Below are positions 53,880 through 63,516 of a DNA stretch of 64,000 nucleotides, in pieces; within the stretch, counting starts at the first letter, position 1, and each line of letters starts with the position of its first letter. This stretch comes from Mesorhizobium sp. (GTDB lineage: Bacteria > Pseudomonadota > Alphaproteobacteria > Rhizobiales > Rhizobiaceae), in NCBI GenBank assembly GCA_022833215.1, contig JAIPUZ010000086.1, positions 1 to 64,000 of the forward strand, given 5' to 3'. The notes beneath the pieces were generated by a model. It was not told the origin of the DNA, made no database searches, and saw nothing but the letters and a program-made list of their open reading frames with translations. Position numbers and translations under genes: made by a program.

Positions 53880-55010
53880 TCAGGACCGTGTCCGTACCGG
53901 AACCGGTGAAGCGTGCTGGCTCTGCACTTCCGAAGCCGGGGTTCGATGGCGTCGGCGAAAATACGGATCGATCCATTTGTCGATCAAAACCGCGTAAAAA
54001 ACGCAGACGACGAAAGAGGCGAGAAACAGGATGAGCGGCTTGTCGGCCACAGCGCTCCATTGAGCGATCATCAGTTGTATGACGATGAAGTGCATCAGGT
54101 AGATGGAATAGGACCAGACGCCGATCCTGCCGATCCACGTCCAGTTCAAGGGCCGGAACACGAAATTGTCGTGAAAACGGACCGCGCAATAAAAGAGCGG
54201 ATAAAGAGCCAGCCCCTGAAGAGAGTAGCGGAACGTTTGCCTGAAAATCTCGTCCCGATACACGAAAGTGAAGAGCAGAAGGCACAGGGCGCCGGCAACG
54301 AGAAGCCATTGAGCCCCGGACATGCGGCCACGCCCGGAAAGCCTGTCCATCGGGTTGCTCCAAAGGGCCAGCAGCGCACCGTAGAGGATGGAGTCTATGC
54401 GCGTATCCGTGCCGAAATAGGTGCGCGCCGGATGGAAGCCGGGTTGGTGGGAAAGATATATCCGCCAAAGAAGAACAGCGACGCATACTAGCGCAAAGAC
54501 ATATCCGATCTCCCGGCGGCGCAGGCCGAAGCCGGTGAGAGCCAGCAGGACAACCGGATAGAATATATAGAAATGCTCCTCGACGGCGAGGGACCACAGT
54601 ATGACTGTGCCTTCGGGTATCTTGCCGCCAAAATCAACAAATATCGCATAGTAATTCGCGAAGTAGAAAATCTGCGAAAGCACGCCATACAGCGTGATTC
54701 CACCCGGCAGCACATTAATGAAAACCAGCAGATAGGCGATCGCCAGGGTAAGGAACAGCGGCGGGAAAAGCCGGAAAAACCGCCGTATGTAGAAGTTCCT
54801 GATGCTGATCGAGCCTGTGTGATCATACTCGTTGAACAGCAGGCTCGTGATCAGGTATCCGCTGAGGAAAAAGAACACCGTGACGCCGAATCCGCCCGGT
54901 ATGATCTCTCCGTAACCGGCATGAGCCGCCATCACGATCAGCACCGATACGGCGCGAATGCCGTTCAGGGACGGGATCATCTGAAAAGGAAGAGTCATCT
55001 GCGAGCCCAT
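53880..55010 (-). CDS. Acyltransferase 3 family membrane protein
   Basis: A 376-residue polytopic membrane protein of the acyltransferase 3 (OafA/ExoZ) family, with about ten helices. The catalytic-site motif MAAHAGYGEIIPGGFGVTVF follows the first helix, and FFFLSGYLITSLL and YIRRFFRLFPPLF are typical. It would O-acetylate or otherwise acylate a sugar of the polymer. AGGAAAG 8 bases upstream supports ATG 55010 (MGSQMTLPF); the frame extends upstream without protein-like sequence. Local GC is low: I counted 27/60 at 54601-54660 and 29/60 at 54661-54720, against clearly higher values in neighbouring genes. Confidence 0.9.
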   Translation of the reverse strand: MGSQMTLPFQMIPSLNGIRAVSVLIVMAAHAGYGEIIPGGFGVTVFFFLSGYLITSLLFNEYDHTGSISIRNFYIRRFFRLFPPLFLTLAIAYLLVFINVLPGGITLYGVLSQIFYFANYYAIFVDFGGKIPEGTVILWSLAVEEHFYIFYPVVLLALTGFGLRRREIGYVFALVCVAVLLWRIYLSHQPGFHPARTYFGTDTRIDSILYGALLALWSNPMDRLSGRGRMSGAQWLLVAGALCLLLFTFVYRDEIFRQTFRYSLQGLALYPLFYCAVRFHDNFVFRPLNWTWIGRIGVWSYSIYLMHFIVIQLMIAQWSAVADKPLILFLASFVVCVFYAVLIDKWIDPYFRRRHRTPASEVQSQHASPVPVRTRS

Positions 55011-55047
55011 GGGAGCTTTCCTGAAAGCGCGGATAAACGAGACCACG

Positions 55048-56463
55048 TCATGATTGACACTGCGACGGAAGCCGGACACCGCCCGCTCCCGCAACTGGCG
55101 TACCGCGGCCGATCCGTGACAGCACATCGTTGGCGCTGTTGGTCACATGCCCCGAAGAAACAGTTTCCCTGCCCTTGCCGATCAGCGCCAGCATGATGAC
55201 GGCAGGAACGCTCATCATGTTGCTCTTGCCGCTGATGCCCACGGTGGTGGAAAGAATGAGGAAGATGTAGGCAAGGGGCAGGATGGCGCCGCGCCCGGCA
55301 GCCCGCAACATGTCGACGAACCAGCCGGCTATGCCGAACCACAGCACGGCCGTCATGACGACGCCGAACCGCAGCGCATGGCCCGCCCATGAATTTTCTA
55401 TGCCTTCGGCGAGACCGTTGAGCCGCACCTGAGTATCGAGGCTGATAAGGCGGTAACCCAGCAACAGATTTCGCAAGCTGATATCTTCAAACAGCCTGAA
55501 CAATACAACCCTGCTCTGTGCACTGCCCTTGTCGTTGACAAAGCGATTGAGGAAATTGTCGAAGATACCGGCCTGATAAAGAACGAACAGGGTGAGGGTA
55601 ACGAGCGGGAGGACCAGCAGGACGGAAACCAGCATCCGCTTGCTGACCTCGCCACCTCGAAGGAACATCAGGAATTTCAAACCGAGAACTGTCGCCACAG
55701 TCGCATAGACAATCAGGAATGAAACCCGGGAGCCGATGAAGGGCATGGCGGCCATGCACAGGAGGATGACCGGCACCCGCCAGCGGGCTCCGAGGCCGCG
55801 CACATTGCTGACAGTCGTCAGGATGATGGTGTAGACGCCGGTTGCCAGAGCTCCTCCCAGCGGATGCCCCAACAGCGCGGTTGCCCGATACTCCCATTCC
55901 TGTTCCCTGTCATTCAGGACGAAGGGAAAAAGGCGCCAGCCGGAAAGACCCTCGACCAGCGATAGGCAACAATTGACGACCATCAGGATATGAACCGTGC
56001 GCGCGATATGAAGGCGGGAGCGGTCCCCGACATCGGCGAACAGCATGTAAATTATGGCCGCGACCATGATGGCGTCGATCAGAAAGGAGGCGGGCTGGTC
56101 CCCCTTGAAGCGGGAGATGAATATCCACAGCAGGATGCAGGCAACGAGCAGGAAGGTGGATCCGAGGCAGCGCGCCATCAGATCGAACATGTACGCAACG
56201 GGGTTGGGGTTGGCGATCACCGCCAGTCCGAGCGCCATGACAAACAGATAGGTTGCGGGATGGATCTTCGTAATGATCGAGCCACCCGGCGAATTGTAGG
56301 GTATGCCGAAAAATTCCAGAGCGAAGCCCGACAACGAAAACATCGCCACAACGCCGAGGAAAAGGAGCAGGTCCACGAGCCCGCGCGCCTTTGGCCGCGC
56401 AATGCTTGGCACTGAATGCTCCATCGAGCTACCGCCTGTTGTCAGTTGCGCTCTCATCCCCAT
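55048..56463 (-). CDS. VpsF-like polysaccharide polymerase/ligase membrane protein
   Basis: A 471-residue protein with about eleven hydrophobic helices and a large loop in the second half. The layout resembles Wzy polymerases and O-antigen ligases, and the sequence reads like the VpsF group of exopolysaccharide proteins (YRATALLGHPLGGALATGVY and LLLGYRLISLDTQ). It is the best candidate for the polymerase of this locus. It lies 37 bp upstream of the acyltransferase gene in the same direction. Its start could be ATG 56463 or ATG 56424 (MEHSVPSIARP). Confidence 0.8.
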   Translation of the reverse strand: MGMRAQLTTGGSSMEHSVPSIARPKARGLVDLLLFLGVVAMFSLSGFALEFFGIPYNSPGGSIITKIHPATYLFVMALGLAVIANPNPVAYMFDLMARCLGSTFLLVACILLWIFISRFKGDQPASFLIDAIMVAAIIYMLFADVGDRSRLHIARTVHILMVVNCCLSLVEGLSGWRLFPFVLNDREQEWEYRATALLGHPLGGALATGVYTIILTTVSNVRGLGARWRVPVILLCMAAMPFIGSRVSFLIVYATVATVLGLKFLMFLRGGEVSKRMLVSVLLVLPLVTLTLFVLYQAGIFDNFLNRFVNDKGSAQSRVVLFRLFEDISLRNLLLGYRLISLDTQVRLNGLAEGIENSWAGHALRFGVVMTAVLWFGIAGWFVDMLRAAGRGAILPLAYIFLILSTTVGISGKSNMMSVPAVIMLALIGKGRETVSSGHVTNSANDVLSRIGRGTPVAGAGGVRLPSQCQS

Positions 56464-56803
56464 CCCGTCAGCCCAGATCGCAAGCTGTGTAGCATCGTCA
56501 AGCTTTCAAATCGATGAAGCCGCGCCAGCAGATGCCCCATAAGTTGGCACCGGCGACCCGTGAGGCGCGGCCGGCAGGCAGCAGCAGGAATGATGCAGCC
56601 ATCAGGAAGCGGTTCGGCCAATCGGCCGATGTGCAAACACCCTGTTTCACGCCCGGATGGCGTGCATCCCGCATCGCAAATGCAAGACGGGGCTTCCTGC
56701 CGCCATTCATGATGTATTAGGACGCATCCACTAGGTCTCTGGCGATGCAACCATCGTCATTTCTGACAGCTGGGCCAAGACAGAGGGTCGGAGAATAGAG
56801 GCT
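56464..56803. other. Divergent intergenic region, no gene seen
   Basis: 340 bp between the leftward polymerase gene and the rightward acyltransferase gene, so it should hold two promoters. I see no RNA gene, no strong hairpin and no convincing open frame. Confidence 0.55.
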
Positions 56804-57904
56804 GTGAAGAGCGGGAAATCCGAGAATATTCGCACTGAACAGCTGGAATCTGCTCAACTGGAAAGGCAGCAGAATCCTTTTTTTCAGCCCTGGGTGCTGG
56901 ATAATGCCCGCAGCCATCTTCTTGCTCGTCACGAAAGGTTCATTTCCATCGGCGGCGACGGGGAAATCGTTCTTCCGCTTGTGGTCGATCGGCGCATACC
57001 GGGCTTGCTGCCGACCGTTGCCCACATATGGGGGCACAAGCACTGCTTCGACTCGACGCCACTGAAGCAGAATCCCTCGCGCGACGATATGGCGACCCTG
57101 TTCGATTCCCTTGCCGGACAGGGCATCGACATATTGAGATGGCGCCGCATGCCTACAGACACGGATTTTTCCGCGGCATTGATCGATTTCCTCGCAGAGC
57201 GCGGTCTCGCGCATGAAGAAACGAAGCGCTATCAACGCTCCCTCCTTCTGGCCGGCAGCAACGATCCGGAAAGCTTCCTTGACCGTCTCAGCAAAAAGCG
57301 CCGGAAAGACTTGCGCCGGTGCCGGCAACGCCTGTCGGAGATGGGCACAGTGGAGTTCGTGACATATCAGGGACCGCATGACGCGGCACAATGGTGTCAC
57401 GACTTCATCGAGCTGGAAGCTTCGGGCTGGAAGGGTCCTTCCGGCACCCGTACGGCGATAGGCTGTTCGGAAAACGAACGCGCCTTCTTCGAAGCCATGG
57501 CAAAGGACGGTGCGGCCAGAGGCGATATCATCATTCACAGCCTGACACTGGACTCCAGGCCGATTGCGATGACGGTCAATTTCCGCTCGGGCACATGGGT
57601 CTGGGCCTACAAGGTCGCCTATCGCGAGGAACTGGCCAATCTGTCGCCCGGCGTACAGCTGGAGGTGGAAGGCAGTGTCGCATTCCTGAACGACCCGAAC
57701 ATTGCCTGTGTCGATTCCTGCACAGCATCGGGGCATAGCCTGATGGACAATCTGTGGTCCGGCCGGCGGCCCATGGCGGAATACCTGATCGCCGTCCGCC
57801 CGTCGGTCAACCCTGTGATACGGGCCAGCGGCCTGCTCTGGCGCGGCTATCTCTCACTGAAAAACACAGCGCGCGAAAAGCTCAAAAGCCCGCGCCCGTC
57901 GTAA
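56804..57904 (+). CDS. FemAB/BioF2-type GNAT acyltransferase
   Basis: A 366-residue protein of the GNAT-fold group that includes FemAB, BioF2 and CelD-like proteins of polysaccharide loci. The central DFLDRLSKKRRKDLRR-type basic segment (FLDRLSKKRRKDLRRCRQRL) precedes the acyl-CoA domain, with FIELEASGWKG, GDIIIHSLTLDSRPIAMTVN and WVWAYKVAYREELANLSPG. It probably transfers an acyl group to an amino sugar of the polymer. The start is GTG 56804 with AGAGG 5 bases upstream. A paralogue lies at 59339-60547 on the other strand. Confidence 0.8.
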   Translation: MKSGKSENIRTEQLESAQLERQQNPFFQPWVLDNARSHLLARHERFISIGGDGEIVLPLVVDRRIPGLLPTVAHIWGHKHCFDSTPLKQNPSRDDMATLFDSLAGQGIDILRWRRMPTDTDFSAALIDFLAERGLAHEETKRYQRSLLLAGSNDPESFLDRLSKKRRKDLRRCRQRLSEMGTVEFVTYQGPHDAAQWCHDFIELEASGWKGPSGTRTAIGCSENERAFFEAMAKDGAARGDIIIHSLTLDSRPIAMTVNFRSGTWVWAYKVAYREELANLSPGVQLEVEGSVAFLNDPNIACVDSCTASGHSLMDNLWSGRRPMAEYLIAVRPSVNPVIRASGLLWRGYLSLKNTAREKLKSPRPS

Positions 57905-57956
57905 CGACATCCGCCGCGCCGGCTTTGGCCGGAAGCCTGCAGGCGCGACAGGCACC

Positions 57957-57992
57957 CGGTTCGGGCGGCACGTATCGCCCGAGCCCGAACCG
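57957..57992. terminator. Hairpin between convergent genes
   Basis: GGTTCGGGC (57958-57966) pairs with GCCCGAACC (57983-57991), with further GC pairing inside. It lies between the converging acyltransferase and glycosyltransferase genes. There is no clear T run on either side, so intrinsic termination is uncertain. Confidence 0.4.
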
Positions 57993-58014
57993 TAGTCTCA
58001 CCTATGCCGAAACG

Positions 58015-59331
58015 TCATCGGGGCTGGCGGATGCGAGCCCGATCAGGCGCGAGATGCGACAGATATAATCTCTCCACCGTATCTGCCAGATGCCTGTAGT
58101 CGCGATTTGCCCTGACCCACGCCGGGCCCCGTGCGCCCATCGCTTCCGCCTTCTGCGGGTCGGTGAACAGGCGGGCCACGCCTTCCGCTATCGCCTTGCC
58201 TGTATATGCGGTGACGAAGCCTGCCCCGCTGCCGTGGATCACTTCGTTCTGGTCATAATGCACCGTACCTACGACCGGACGTCCCATGGCCAGATACTCG
58301 ACCAGCTTCGTAGGCGTCGCGACCTGCTGGGCCGAATCCATCATGAACGGCGACAGGCACACATCAACGCGCTTCACCCAGCCGAGAGCTTCTGCAAGCG
58401 GAAGGCGTCCAGTGAAAATTACACGGTCGGACACACCGAGTTTTTCCATCCGGGCCTCGAGATCCTTCCGCTCGAGGTCGGAAACCGCACCGATCAGGAC
58501 AAGGACGGCATCATGACCTTCCGCCACCAGCTCCGCCAGAGCGTCCATTGTGAGATTGGTGAGGATGCTCACCACATCGGCGCACAGATAGGCCATGCTC
58601 TTCCTGCCGGCCAGCCGCGGGTCCTCGATCGCGCGGATGGAGTCCGCGTTGTAGCGCTCCGTGGTGACCCCCATGGGAACGGGTGTCATCTTCTCCATCG
58701 GTATTCCGCGAAAACCCACGCGTTCGCGCATGCGCTTCGACTGCACGATGATGTGGCTGCTGAGAGGCAGGGCCAGCCTGTAAAACAGAAAGTCGGCCAC
58801 GATCGCATAAACGATCCGCACGGCCCTGGCAGGCAAGCTCATCGAGTTCAGATTGAGCAGGGCATCGCGCAACCGCCCTTCCAGAACCGGATAGCTCATC
58901 CAGAACAGGCAGGGCGTTCCGGAGATCTTGCAGGCGAGGGTATATGTAATGGCCCACAAAGGCTGGTCCCTGATCTGGACTACATCATAGTCCCCGCGCG
59001 CTGCCGACCATGCCAGCTTCAGGCGAAGCCAGTTCTCCGCCATCCGGTAGCGCAGCACACCGAATCTTTCCGACATCTGGCGACGCGCGACATGGAACCG
59101 CTCGGCGCCGCGCTCGTCCACACGCGCCGGTCCATCCTGAACGGGGCGCAGGCTCCAGTCGATGTTCAGCCCCCGGCTGACAAGATGATTGGAAAACAGC
59201 TCGACAAGATCGACGCGAAAGGCCGGATAATCGTCAGGGGCTACGAACAGCATTCTTACACCCGAGAGCGCCCCCTGTTCCGGCGCAACCGCGGGCGCTT
59301 CCGCTTCAGCCTGCATCGTCAAACCCGCCAC
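58015..59331 (-). CDS. Glycosyltransferase family 4
   Basis: A 438-residue GT-B glycosyltransferase with VRMLFVAPDDYPAFRVDLVE at the N-terminal domain and the donor-site region FMMDSAQQVATPTKLVEYLAMG, in which TPTKLVEYLAMG is the usual nucleotide-sugar loop. VIFTGRLPLAEALGWVKRVDV is also typical. It starts 7 bp after the stop of the upstream N-acyltransferase gene, so the two act in one leftward operon. A second possible start is ATG 59316. The sugar is unknown. Confidence 0.88.
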   Translation of the reverse strand: MAGLTMQAEAEAPAVAPEQGALSGVRMLFVAPDDYPAFRVDLVELFSNHLVSRGLNIDWSLRPVQDGPARVDERGAERFHVARRQMSERFGVLRYRMAENWLRLKLAWSAARGDYDVVQIRDQPLWAITYTLACKISGTPCLFWMSYPVLEGRLRDALLNLNSMSLPARAVRIVYAIVADFLFYRLALPLSSHIIVQSKRMRERVGFRGIPMEKMTPVPMGVTTERYNADSIRAIEDPRLAGRKSMAYLCADVVSILTNLTMDALAELVAEGHDAVLVLIGAVSDLERKDLEARMEKLGVSDRVIFTGRLPLAEALGWVKRVDVCLSPFMMDSAQQVATPTKLVEYLAMGRPVVGTVHYDQNEVIHGSGAGFVTAYTGKAIAEGVARLFTDPQKAEAMGARGPAWVRANRDYRHLADTVERLYLSHLAPDRARIRQPR

Positions 59332-59338
59332 AGATAGC

Positions 59339-60547
59339 TCATGTAGAAAACCGTTGGGACAGATATGCTTTTGCGAGCCTCAGATACCGCCAAAGGAACC
59401 TGTTCCGCCGCATCAGATTCTTCACCTGCTCACCATAATGGACTGCCCTGATCGTAGCCGAGCCGAGGCCTGTGAAGGCGACATGGATGTCATCCAGTTC
59501 GTGGATGATGTCGCACCAATGCGTCTTGTATTCTTCATACCCCACGCCCAGATCGAACGCGGACAATCCATTTTCGCAACATTGTTCTATGTGCCTGAAC
59601 AGAAGAGCCCGCCCCGGGCCAAAAGACACAAGTTCATCATTGGCGTAGGTAGAGAAGTAAGCATTTACGCGGCCGTGATGGATTCCCGAGCCCTTCACAG
59701 CCCGTGTTTTGCCACCGACCGAAAGTTCCATCATCTCCAGAAGCGGTTCTTCCATGCCTGCGGAGCGCTCGAGGAGCTCATGGAAAAAGTCCTGAACCCC
59801 CGGAGCGGCGAAGCTGTTGGCCTTTCCCTGCTCTGCAAGCCTCTGGCCCTTTTGCATAAAAAAGAAATCGAGGGCCGCCCGGGCGCGCTCAGGATCGCGC
59901 ACGGTGTCATAGACAAGAGGACCGGCCTCGCTCATCTTGCGTTCCTGTTTGCGAATGTTTTTCCTGCGCCTCGAACCGTCGGTTCTCGCGAGCACAGCCG
60001 CAAACCCGCCTGAGAGGTCGAATGAATATCCTTCCGTGGGAGACGGACGGGACTGCAATTTCGCAAGCGGCTGGGCTATTCCGTCATGGAGCCTCGGCGT
60101 CCTGTCCAAAAGGGCGCAGTCGACATCAGCAAGGGCAGGCCCGAGCATCGCTTCAACTTCAGAACGCCGCAGACGTTCCATCGCGGCCACGGCTTCCCTG
60201 CTCCAGAGGCCAAAATTGTAGCTGGAATGGTCGCCGCCGATCCATGTTGCAATGCGCACGGGACCGGTTCTGGAAATCTGCAGCGGCAGAATGAACGCCG
60301 GCTGCCCATCGAGCCTGCCCAGAACGATGGCGGGGCGTGCCTTCAGATGCGGCAGGACATGACGGACGTTGGAATCCACCCATTCGTAGCGCTGGAAAAC
60401 GGTTGCGACGCCGGCCGATTCGAGCTGTCGCCACTCCTTCTCGATATCCGATGGCCTGTCGAAGCTTTCGACCTGGAAAGGAGAGCCTGTTCGATCGGCG
60501 ACCCCGGCCGCCGCTACGCTGGAAGCCGTACTCGGCTGCGACGTCAT
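59339..60547 (-). CDS. FemAB/BioF2-type GNAT acyltransferase (CelD-like)
   Basis: A 402-residue GNAT-fold protein like the CelD/BcsL and BioF2 group. The core has DGSRRRKNIRKQERKMSEAG (basic segment), FFMQKGQRLAEQGKANSF, GGKTRAVKGSGIHHGRVNAY and FSTYANDELVSFGPGRALLF. The C-terminal FDLGVGYEEYKTHWCDI is highly typical of the family. It is a probable N- or O-acyltransferase for polysaccharide sugars, related in fold but not close in sequence to the protein at 56804-57904. It is the first gene of a leftward pair with the GT4. Confidence 0.85.
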   Translation of the reverse strand: MTSQPSTASSVAAAGVADRTGSPFQVESFDRPSDIEKEWRQLESAGVATVFQRYEWVDSNVRHVLPHLKARPAIVLGRLDGQPAFILPLQISRTGPVRIATWIGGDHSSYNFGLWSREAVAAMERLRRSEVEAMLGPALADVDCALLDRTPRLHDGIAQPLAKLQSRPSPTEGYSFDLSGGFAAVLARTDGSRRRKNIRKQERKMSEAGPLVYDTVRDPERARAALDFFFMQKGQRLAEQGKANSFAAPGVQDFFHELLERSAGMEEPLLEMMELSVGGKTRAVKGSGIHHGRVNAYFSTYANDELVSFGPGRALLFRHIEQCCENGLSAFDLGVGYEEYKTHWCDIIHELDDIHVAFTGLGSATIRAVHYGEQVKNLMRRNRFLWRYLRLAKAYLSQRFST

Positions 60548-60834
60548 ATTTCCTGAAGCTCCCTGGTACCGTTGCAGGCATGAATCAACTCGTTCAGCCG
60601 GGCGGAGATATCACACCGTGATCCAAGCATATCTCCGGTTAAGGAATAGTCTTGAGCCGTTCAGAAAAACACTGCAGATACAGGCGCAGGGGTACGGCAG
60701 GCATGTTTTGCCGCGTCGGCGGCTTGTAACGGAAACACGGATATGTGGCCGATTTCAGAATAACGCGTGACCGATATGAGCACAATCGGGCTGGAGTTTT
60801 CTACCCGACCTTCATCGGCATGACCCATTGCCCG

Positions 60835-61980
60835 TCACGGAGCACGCCCCGAGCGGGCATCTCCGGTAAGCACCTGTGCAGCAGGCGCAGGATCTGGCCT
60901 GCCCCTTCTGAGACGGAAGCGCAGATTCAGCGCAGGACGCTCCACAAATGTCCAGGAGAGCCAGGCGACCAGCGCTGCGAGGACGGTTGCCGATATCGCA
61001 TTTGCGAAGACGCCCTGCCCCGGAAAGAAGCTGATGAGGCATTGCTGGAGGAAAAAACCCCAAACATATATTCCATAGGAAAGGTCGGTGCGATCCGCCG
61101 CATCCTGCAGCCATCCGGCCTGAAAGCTGCCCAGCCAGAAACTCAGATAGGCGGCGGCGACCATTCCCAGCGGCAGTTTCAGGAGCGATCCGGACGCCAG
61201 ACAAAAGCCGAGCGGAATCCAGATCGCCAGCAGCCAGGGAAGGCTCAGCCTGATGCGATCCCGCTCGAACCAGGCGGTCACCCCCAGATAGAATGCGAAG
61301 AAGAGGCGGGCCAACCGGGTAGCGAGTTCACTGTGCCCGGTCATTTCGGGCAGCAGCAACAGGACACAGGAAACGCCCAGAACAACCGCCAGCAGAAGCC
61401 GCCGGATACCGGCCCCGGCCTTCAGGAAGCCAAGCGCAAGCATGAAGATTATGAGGCTTACGTAGCAGATCACCTCGTAGCGGATGGTCCAGATGGGAAT
61501 ATTGAGGACACCCGGCCAGGGGTTGTCTTCGAAAACCCCTGCAAGCGTGGTTTCAGACGAGAAGATAAGGAGGCTCCTGGCCAGGAAGGGACCGATATTT
61601 GCAACCGTCCAGTATTCGCCGGCCGACACGCTGGTGAGGAACAGGCCAGACACGATCACGATCGCCACGCAGACACAGACGAGAGCCGGCATGATGCGCA
61701 GGATTCGGGCCAGCACGAAGTCGACCACGTCGCGCGACCGCTCCCAGCTCGATGCCACCATGAAACCGGACAGGGAGAAAAATATGTTCACCGCATGACT
61801 TCCCAGCGAATAGCCGGTCACGTCCCGCAGGGGCTCCGAGGCGTCCTCGCCCAGCACGACGGCATAGGAATGGGTCCAGATCACGAGCACGGCCGCGATC
61901 ACTCTGATGATGCCATAGCTGTTGGCGCCACGCCTTGCGGCGCTCGCCAGAAAAAAGGGATCGCTCCCGCGTTTTGACAT
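60835..61980 (-). CDS. Acyltransferase 3 family membrane protein
   Basis: A 381-residue acyltransferase 3 protein with about ten helices. The active-site segment is VIRVIAAVLVIWTHSYAVV-like (IIRVIAAVLVIWTHSYAV), and NIFFSLSGFMVASSW and FVLARILRIMPALV are family hallmarks. AGGAGAAAGGA before ATG 61980 (MSKRGSDPFF) decides the start; the frame is open to 62046 without support. It is monocistronic and diverges from the flippase gene. Confidence 0.9.
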   Translation of the reverse strand: MSKRGSDPFFLASAARRGANSYGIIRVIAAVLVIWTHSYAVVLGEDASEPLRDVTGYSLGSHAVNIFFSLSGFMVASSWERSRDVVDFVLARILRIMPALVCVCVAIVIVSGLFLTSVSAGEYWTVANIGPFLARSLLIFSSETTLAGVFEDNPWPGVLNIPIWTIRYEVICYVSLIIFMLALGFLKAGAGIRRLLLAVVLGVSCVLLLLPEMTGHSELATRLARLFFAFYLGVTAWFERDRIRLSLPWLLAIWIPLGFCLASGSLLKLPLGMVAAAYLSFWLGSFQAGWLQDAADRTDLSYGIYVWGFFLQQCLISFFPGQGVFANAISATVLAALVAWLSWTFVERPALNLRFRLRRGRPDPAPAAQVLTGDARSGRAP

Positions 61981-62190
61981 CGATCCTTTCTCCTGCTGAA
62001 ACTGCGCTTTGAACACCAATTCCGGTTCCGGAACCCTGTTCGCCATCGCCAGCCTCGCCGCCGCTCCCTTCCGTCCGCAAACCTTCGGTCATTGTCAAGC
62101 TTCGCGACAAGGAAACGAACGCTAACGGCTGCCTCATAAATTGATGCTATTGGCCTACGACGCTCGGCTTACAGGGGAACAACAGAATCC

Positions 62191-63516
62191 ATGCGGCTAC
62201 TGAAAAAACTGCTCAGCCGGTCGGCCGATATCCGGACATTCGTGTTCGGGCTCATCTGGTCGACGCTCGGCACGGTGGCCGTGCGGCTGACGCCGCTGAT
62301 CACCACGGTGCTGATCTCGCACTGGTTCGGCATCGAATCCGTCGGCAAGTTCGCCGTCACCTACGGAACGCTGATGTCGGCAAGCATGCTGGCGGCCACC
62401 GGCGTCAGCCTCATGGCAACGCGCAACATCGCCGCCTTCGCCCACACCGAACCCGACAACGCCGGGCGTCTTGCCGGCATGGCCGTGCTGCTGGCGGGCG
62501 GAGCCGCGGCAGCGCTGGCGCTTGCCATATATCTGTTTTCGGACGAGATCGCAGAACGTATCCTGAAGCAGCCCGAGCTCGCCTTCTATCTGCGCGTCAT
62601 CTCTCCGATCATCGTCGTCAGCGCGCTGAACAACGTACAGACCGCCATACTGAGGGGGCTCCAGCAATTCAGGACAACCGCCCGGCTCGACATGATCATG
62701 GGTGTCCTGATGATCGCCTCGGTTCCCGCCGGGCTCTATCTTTACGGGCTGACGGGCGGCTTTGCGGCGCTGGGCCTTGCCTACCTTGCAGGTTGCATGG
62801 TCACGACGCCTGCGATGCTGCATGCATTGCGCTCGCACGGCATCCGCTTCTCGTTCAGCGGCTCGCTGTCGCAATGGCCGATGATCACCCGCTACGCCAT
62901 ACCGGCGCTGCTCGCCAGCCTCCTCTACGAGCCGGTGAACTGGATCTGCACCATGATCATCGTCAACAAGCCCGACGGGCTGGAGCAGGTCGGCCTCTAC
63001 TTCATCGCCATGCAGCTGGAGACGCTGCTTTTGTTCGCGCCGCAGATCGTTGTGCAGGTGCTTATCCCGATGCTCTCTTCCGGCTTCGGCGAAAAGGACA
63101 GCCGCCGCGTGCGCAACATACTGGCGATGGGCATCGGCACCAACCTTGCCATCGCGGTCGGCTTCGTTGCCGTGATGATGCTGTTCGGCGACTGGTTCCT
63201 GCTCCTGTTCAAGCTCGACCCGGCGCGCGACTGGCCGATCTTCATGATCGTGGTTCTTGCCGCGGCCATGATCGCCTGCGCCCTGCCGCTCGGGCAGGTT
63301 CCCGTGTCCTCCGGCTATATGTGGATCGGGCTTTCGATCACCGGCGGCTGGGCGATGACGTTCATCATCGGCACATGGATGCTTCAGGATCAGGGCGCGA
63401 AAGGCATCGTCATCGCCCGCGCCATTGCATGGGGCCTGCAAACGCTGGTCTATATCGGCTTCACCCGCTTTGCCGTCAGCCGCACCACATCACGCCCGAA
63501 AGATGTGCCATCATGA
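62191..63516 (+). CDS. Wzx-type polysaccharide flippase
   Basis: A 441-residue protein with about twelve predicted transmembrane helices, of the MOP superfamily of polysaccharide exporters. Features such as TVLISHWFGIESVGKFAVTY in the first helices and a paired layout of two six-helix halves are typical. It would flip lipid-linked repeat units across the inner membrane for the polymerase encoded at 55048-56463. GGGGAACAACAGAATCC precedes the ATG, with only a weak ribosome binding site. No gene follows on the same strand before the window end. Confidence 0.88.
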   Translation: MRLLKKLLSRSADIRTFVFGLIWSTLGTVAVRLTPLITTVLISHWFGIESVGKFAVTYGTLMSASMLAATGVSLMATRNIAAFAHTEPDNAGRLAGMAVLLAGGAAAALALAIYLFSDEIAERILKQPELAFYLRVISPIIVVSALNNVQTAILRGLQQFRTTARLDMIMGVLMIASVPAGLYLYGLTGGFAALGLAYLAGCMVTTPAMLHALRSHGIRFSFSGSLSQWPMITRYAIPALLASLLYEPVNWICTMIIVNKPDGLEQVGLYFIAMQLETLLLFAPQIVVQVLIPMLSSGFGEKDSRRVRNILAMGIGTNLAIAVGFVAVMMLFGDWFLLLFKLDPARDWPIFMIVVLAAAMIACALPLGQVPVSSGYMWIGLSITGGWAMTFIIGTWMLQDQGAKGIVIARAIAWGLQTLVYIGFTRFAVSRTTSRPKDVPS

